From Pelagophyceae sp. CCMP2097 (lineage: Eukaryota; Sar; Pelagophyceae): a stretch of DNA of 19,290 nucleotides. Positions 16,085 to 19,290 of this stretch are shown piece by piece. Where the stretch lies: positions 672,927 through 692,216 of the forward strand of contig MU657164.1 in NCBI GenBank assembly GCA_026770575.1, given 5' to 3'. Position 1 is the first letter of the stretch, and every line of letters starts with the position of its first letter. The notes under the pieces are model-generated. The model had not been told where the DNA came from and searched no databases. It worked only from the letters and a program-made list of their open reading frames with translations. Both the position numbers and the translations under genes were made by a program.

Positions 16085-18992
16085 TTAAGCCGACACCACT
16101 TCGGGCCTTTTGTTGAGGACGTTACCCGTATACTTCTGCACCAGCGCGTCGAGCTCAATACCGTCGATCGTCTCCTTCTCCAAGAGCTCCTCCACGACCG
16201 CATCCAGCAGCGCGCGGTTTTCGGCGATCGCCTTCTTGCAGACGTCGTACGCGTCCGTCACGAGCTTGGCGACTTCGGTGTCGATGGTCGACTCGGTCTC
16301 TTCGGAGGCCGCCGTAGATCCGGAGAACATCCCTCCCGGCTCGGCAGGCTCCCACGCCGTCGCGGAAAGCGCGCCGGAAGAAAAGCCCCACTGCGCGACC
16401 ATGCGGCGAGCAATGTTTCGGACCTATCGGGCAGCGTGCGGTCTTTTCGAAGACGGGTGGTGTTTTCTCGAAGAGGGGGTACTTCTAAGAGGGTCGACGC
16501 ACCTGCTGCAGGTCGTTGGAAGCGCCCGTGGTGACCTCGTCGCCGCCGAAGACGAGCTCCTCCGCGACGCGGCCGCCCAGAGCGACGGCGAGCTGGCCCT
16601 TGAGGAAGCGGTACGAGTAGAGGCCCGACTCCATGCGGTCCTCGGACGGCGTGAAGAGAGTGAACCCGCCCGCGCCGTTGGACCGCGGGATGATGGTCAA
16701 CTTGGCCACCGTGTCGTAGCCGTCCGTCAGCGCCGCCATCAGAGCGTGGCCGGCCTCGTGGTACGCCACCAGGCGCTGGCGCGAAGGGTTGTTCATGCCT
16801 AGGGAGCGGGGGTGTGAACTCGCGGGTCTCGACGACGAGGACTCATCTGCCACAAAACCTTGCCAGAAAGCCCTTGTTCATCGGGGCGCACCCGTCGTCT
16901 TGGCCAGGCCCACCGTGAGGCGATCGATGGCGTAGTCGATCTCGGAGAAGGAGATGGTGTCCTTGCCGCGGCGCGCGGCCATGATTGCCGCCTCGTTCAT
17001 CAAGTTCTGCAGAGACGCACCGGAGAAGCCAATCGTGCGCGCGGCGATCTCGCCGAGGTCGACCTATTCGGAGCGTGTGCAAGGCCACTTTTGGGGCAAA
17101 GAATCCTTTCCCCAACAAGGCCCAAACACGCGCCTCCTCGGCCAAAGGCTTGTTGCGGCAGTGGACGCGCAGGATGGCGACGCGGCCCTCCTTGTCCGGG
17201 AGGTCGACGGGGACGCGGCGGTCGAAGCGGCCCGGGCGCAGGAGGGCCGTATCGAGGACGTCTCCGCGGTTCGTCGCGGCGAGGACGATGACGCCTAGCC
17301 CACTTATCAACATTTTGACTCCCCCCCCGCTCTTTCAACACGCACCAGTGTTGCCGCCGAAGCCGTCCATTTCCGTGAGGATTTGGTTGAGCGTCTGCTC
17401 GCGCTCATCGTTCGTCGCGAAGCCGCCGCCACCCGAGCGCTGGCGGCCAATGGCGTCAATCTCGTCGATGAAGATGATGCAGGGCGCGTTCTTCTTGGCC
17501 TCGGCGAAGAGGTTGCGGATGCGCGACGCGCCGACGCCGACGAACATTTCCACGAACTCGGAGCCCGACGTGGAGATGAAGGGCACGCCCGCCTCGCCGG
17601 CGCACGCGCGAGCGAGCAGCGTCTTGCCCGTGCCCGGGGGGCCCTCGAGGAGCACGCCGCGCGGGGTCTTGGCGCCGACCTTGGTGTACTTTTCCGGGAA
17701 CTTGAGGAACTCGACGACCTCGGTCAATTCGAGCTTGGACGCGTCGCAACCCGCCACGTCGGCAAAGGTGACGCCCGTCTGCGGCTCCATCTGGATCTTG
17801 GACTGCGAGTTGAGCATGCCCATGGGGCCGCCGCCACCGCCGCCGCCCATGCCTAAGGGAATCGTGAGCCAACAGACGCGCGCACGCGCGGACGGGGGAA
17901 ACATTCTTCGTCGAAAAAAGACACCCCCGCTCCGCTCCACCGACGCACCGCCCATGCCGCCGCCGCGGCGGTTGAGGAGGAAGAGGCCGCCGAGGAACAA
18001 AAGCGGGAAGACGAGGTTGCCGACCTACGATTGATGTTTTGAAAAAATCGATAGAAAAGTGTCAAAAAGTCGATAACGAGGATTTGAACAAACGCACGAT
18101 CGACCCGACGCCGTCCAAGGGGTCCTGCGTGGGCGGCTGGACGGCGAACTGGACGTTGTGCTTGCGCAGGCCGGCGAGGATCTCGGGGCCCTCGGAGGCG
18201 AGGATCTCCACGCGGTGGCGACCGCCGTCCGAATCGACGGCCACGAGTGCGCGGCCCGCGTCGTCGAACGTGACACGCTCCACCTATTTTCAAAACGGTG
18301 AACTGGCGCATCAGACGGGGGCGTTCAGTGCATTTAATGACATCGTTGGAGAGGCCGAGACGCAAGGAACAGTAAGGGTGCCACCTTAAGACAAGGCCTG
18401 GGCAAGTAGACGTCGCGCCCGGTCCTTTCCAAGGCCCGGGGCCGGTGACCACCGCTCGGGGCTGCTCTCGAGGCAGCTCCAAGGAGCGTGCTGCAGCATC
18501 GCGTGCTGCAGCAGCGTCCCCCAGCCCGCGCCCTTCAAGCCCTTCGAAGAGCGCGCCACCTTGTCAAGAGGTGGCATGCAGTTCTTTCCAGGGCCCGCGG
18601 CCGGGCCGGCTCTCGACGGGGCGTGCTTCATCCGCGCCGTTTCTCTCGATACAAACGCCGCTTGAATGCGCCCCCGCCTTGTAGGGAAAGTGGGGAATTG
18701 TTGCGGCGGGGGCACTCACGGAGTCCTTCTCAACCGCGTCTAAAAATTCGGACAGCGCCCAGGGCCCGACCGGCGCGGCGTTCGCCGGCGCCGCACTCGC
18801 GACGAGGGCCGTCGCGACCATGGCGCGGCCCAGCGCCAGCGAGCGCGTCGTCGGGGCCGCAGACATGGTCACCGACGGCTTGACGCCCGCGGCGCGGGGC
18901 GCATTGTTGATGCGGGCGACGAGCGCGTGGGCCTCGAACGAGGCGAGGAGGACGGCGGCGGCGACGGCGCGCGAGCGCGACTGGGGAGGCAT
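16085..18992 (-). CDS. ftsH: plastid-targeted FtsH AAA+ zinc metalloprotease
   Basis: Eight exons join in frame: 18992-18720, 18283-18098, 18024-17949, 17852-17346, 17294-17128, 17063-16892, 16798-16503 and 16423-16085. The product has 671 residues, normal for plastid FtsH. The leader has a hydrophobic signal core (residues 9-18), a basic transit-like part, and a second hydrophobic segment ending in ANA near residue 72, like a thylakoid cleavage site. Then come a short lumenal domain, a membrane segment ([12 protein letters not shown]) and a Gly-rich linker. Walker A GPPGTGKT lies at 249-256, Walker B IIFIDE ending at 309, the pore motif FVG, Arg fingers R370 and R373, the zinc site HEAGH at 474-478 and the third ligand D556. 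FtsH is a membrane-bound hexamer that extracts and degrades damaged proteins, notably photosystem II D1. The stretch [14 protein letters not shown] and GGRVAEE resembles type A (FtsH1/5) subunits. All catalytic residues are present. Confidence 0.95.
18284..18719 (-). other. FtsH intron 1, unusually long
   Basis: This intron is 436 nt, against 51-96 nt for the other six in the gene. It starts GTGAGT and ends ATAG before G. It carries a CCACCT/AGGTGG hairpin, GC-rich palindromes and a repeated CTGCTGCAGCACGC-type block, similar in flavour to the repeat DNA elsewhere in the window. It follows directly after the targeting leader and the first residues of the mature domain. Confidence 0.8.
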
Positions 18993-19290
18993 GACGGGAC
19001 GTTCACTTGAGTCTACTCAGAGTCTTTCGCAGCTCGCTGACTCACTTCACTGTACGACAGAGAGTGACGGCAACTGGGATTTTTCCGACCTTCGAATGGG
19101 GACGTCAGGAAGGAAAAAATGATGCTTTCGGCGGCTTGGGCAGCCCGCGCGCGGGTGCCGGGAGCGGCAGGCGGGCAGCGCTGTCGGCGCGCGGCCGCAA
19201 TGAACGTTCTTTGGCGATTGTTCTGTTTGAAACCTTCTGTCCAGCTGTTGCGTTTTTTTCTGACGTCGTCCAGAAGGCCCCTTCTGCGGC
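18993..19290. other. upstream region of FtsH
   Basis: This should hold the 5' UTR and promoter of the minus-strand FtsH gene. No TATA box, known regulatory motif or further gene could be placed. Confidence 0.4.

Noticed and set aside
17335..18000. Separate short FtsH-like genes, one per exon
   Set aside because: Consensus splice sites and conserved phase join all pieces into one 671-residue protein with every family motif in order.

Overview
This window looks like nuclear DNA of a GC-rich, intron-bearing alga, most likely a stramenopile of the pelagophyte type (Aureococcus-like). The main evidence is the gene at 16085-18992 (minus). It encodes an FtsH protease in eight exons, with a signal-peptide-plus-transit-peptide leader and a thylakoid-type AxA cleavage site, as expected for a protein sent to a secondary plastid. 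The assignment to a lineage is inference; splicing and plastid targeting can be read directly from the sequence.

Layout. 1-7100: minus-strand coding pieces separated by repeat-rich, GC-rich DNA. The pieces are a hypothetical protein at 113-685, an exon at 1748-2113, and a spliced coiled-coil (BAR-like) gene at 3645-4570 with a possible PX-like exon just upstream. A 12-bp degenerate minisatellite fills about 4985-6540, and a weak ORF start lies at 7075. 7192-9297: a probable DNA transposon. Oppositely oriented arrays of a 10-bp motif, often spaced about 21 bp, flank a decayed gene for an OTU-like cysteine protease. 9426-10173: two small inverted-repeat elements that touch each other. The first is MITE-like with 49-bp termini. 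The second has 36-bp termini, a 39-bp double palindrome and an internal patch of telomere-like TTAGGG repeats.

10599-11564: an intact minus-strand WD40-repeat gene. 11565-15895: mostly intergenic, holding a tRNA-like structure, a tandem repeat of about 160 bp, a diverged second copy of the 10183-10335 sequence, and one weak plus-strand ORF with a Trp/Asp tail. 15896-16030: a short array of hairpin-forming motifs just beyond the FtsH stop codon. 16085-18992: FtsH. 18993-19290: its upstream region.

Only FtsH and the WD40 gene are secure. They are not an operon and no functional link between neighbours is visible. The best candidate for something undescribed is the OTU-carrying element with its phased subterminal motif arrays; the touching pair of foldback elements comes second. 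No computation or database search could be run; gene structures were read by hand from splice signals, frame continuity and family motifs.
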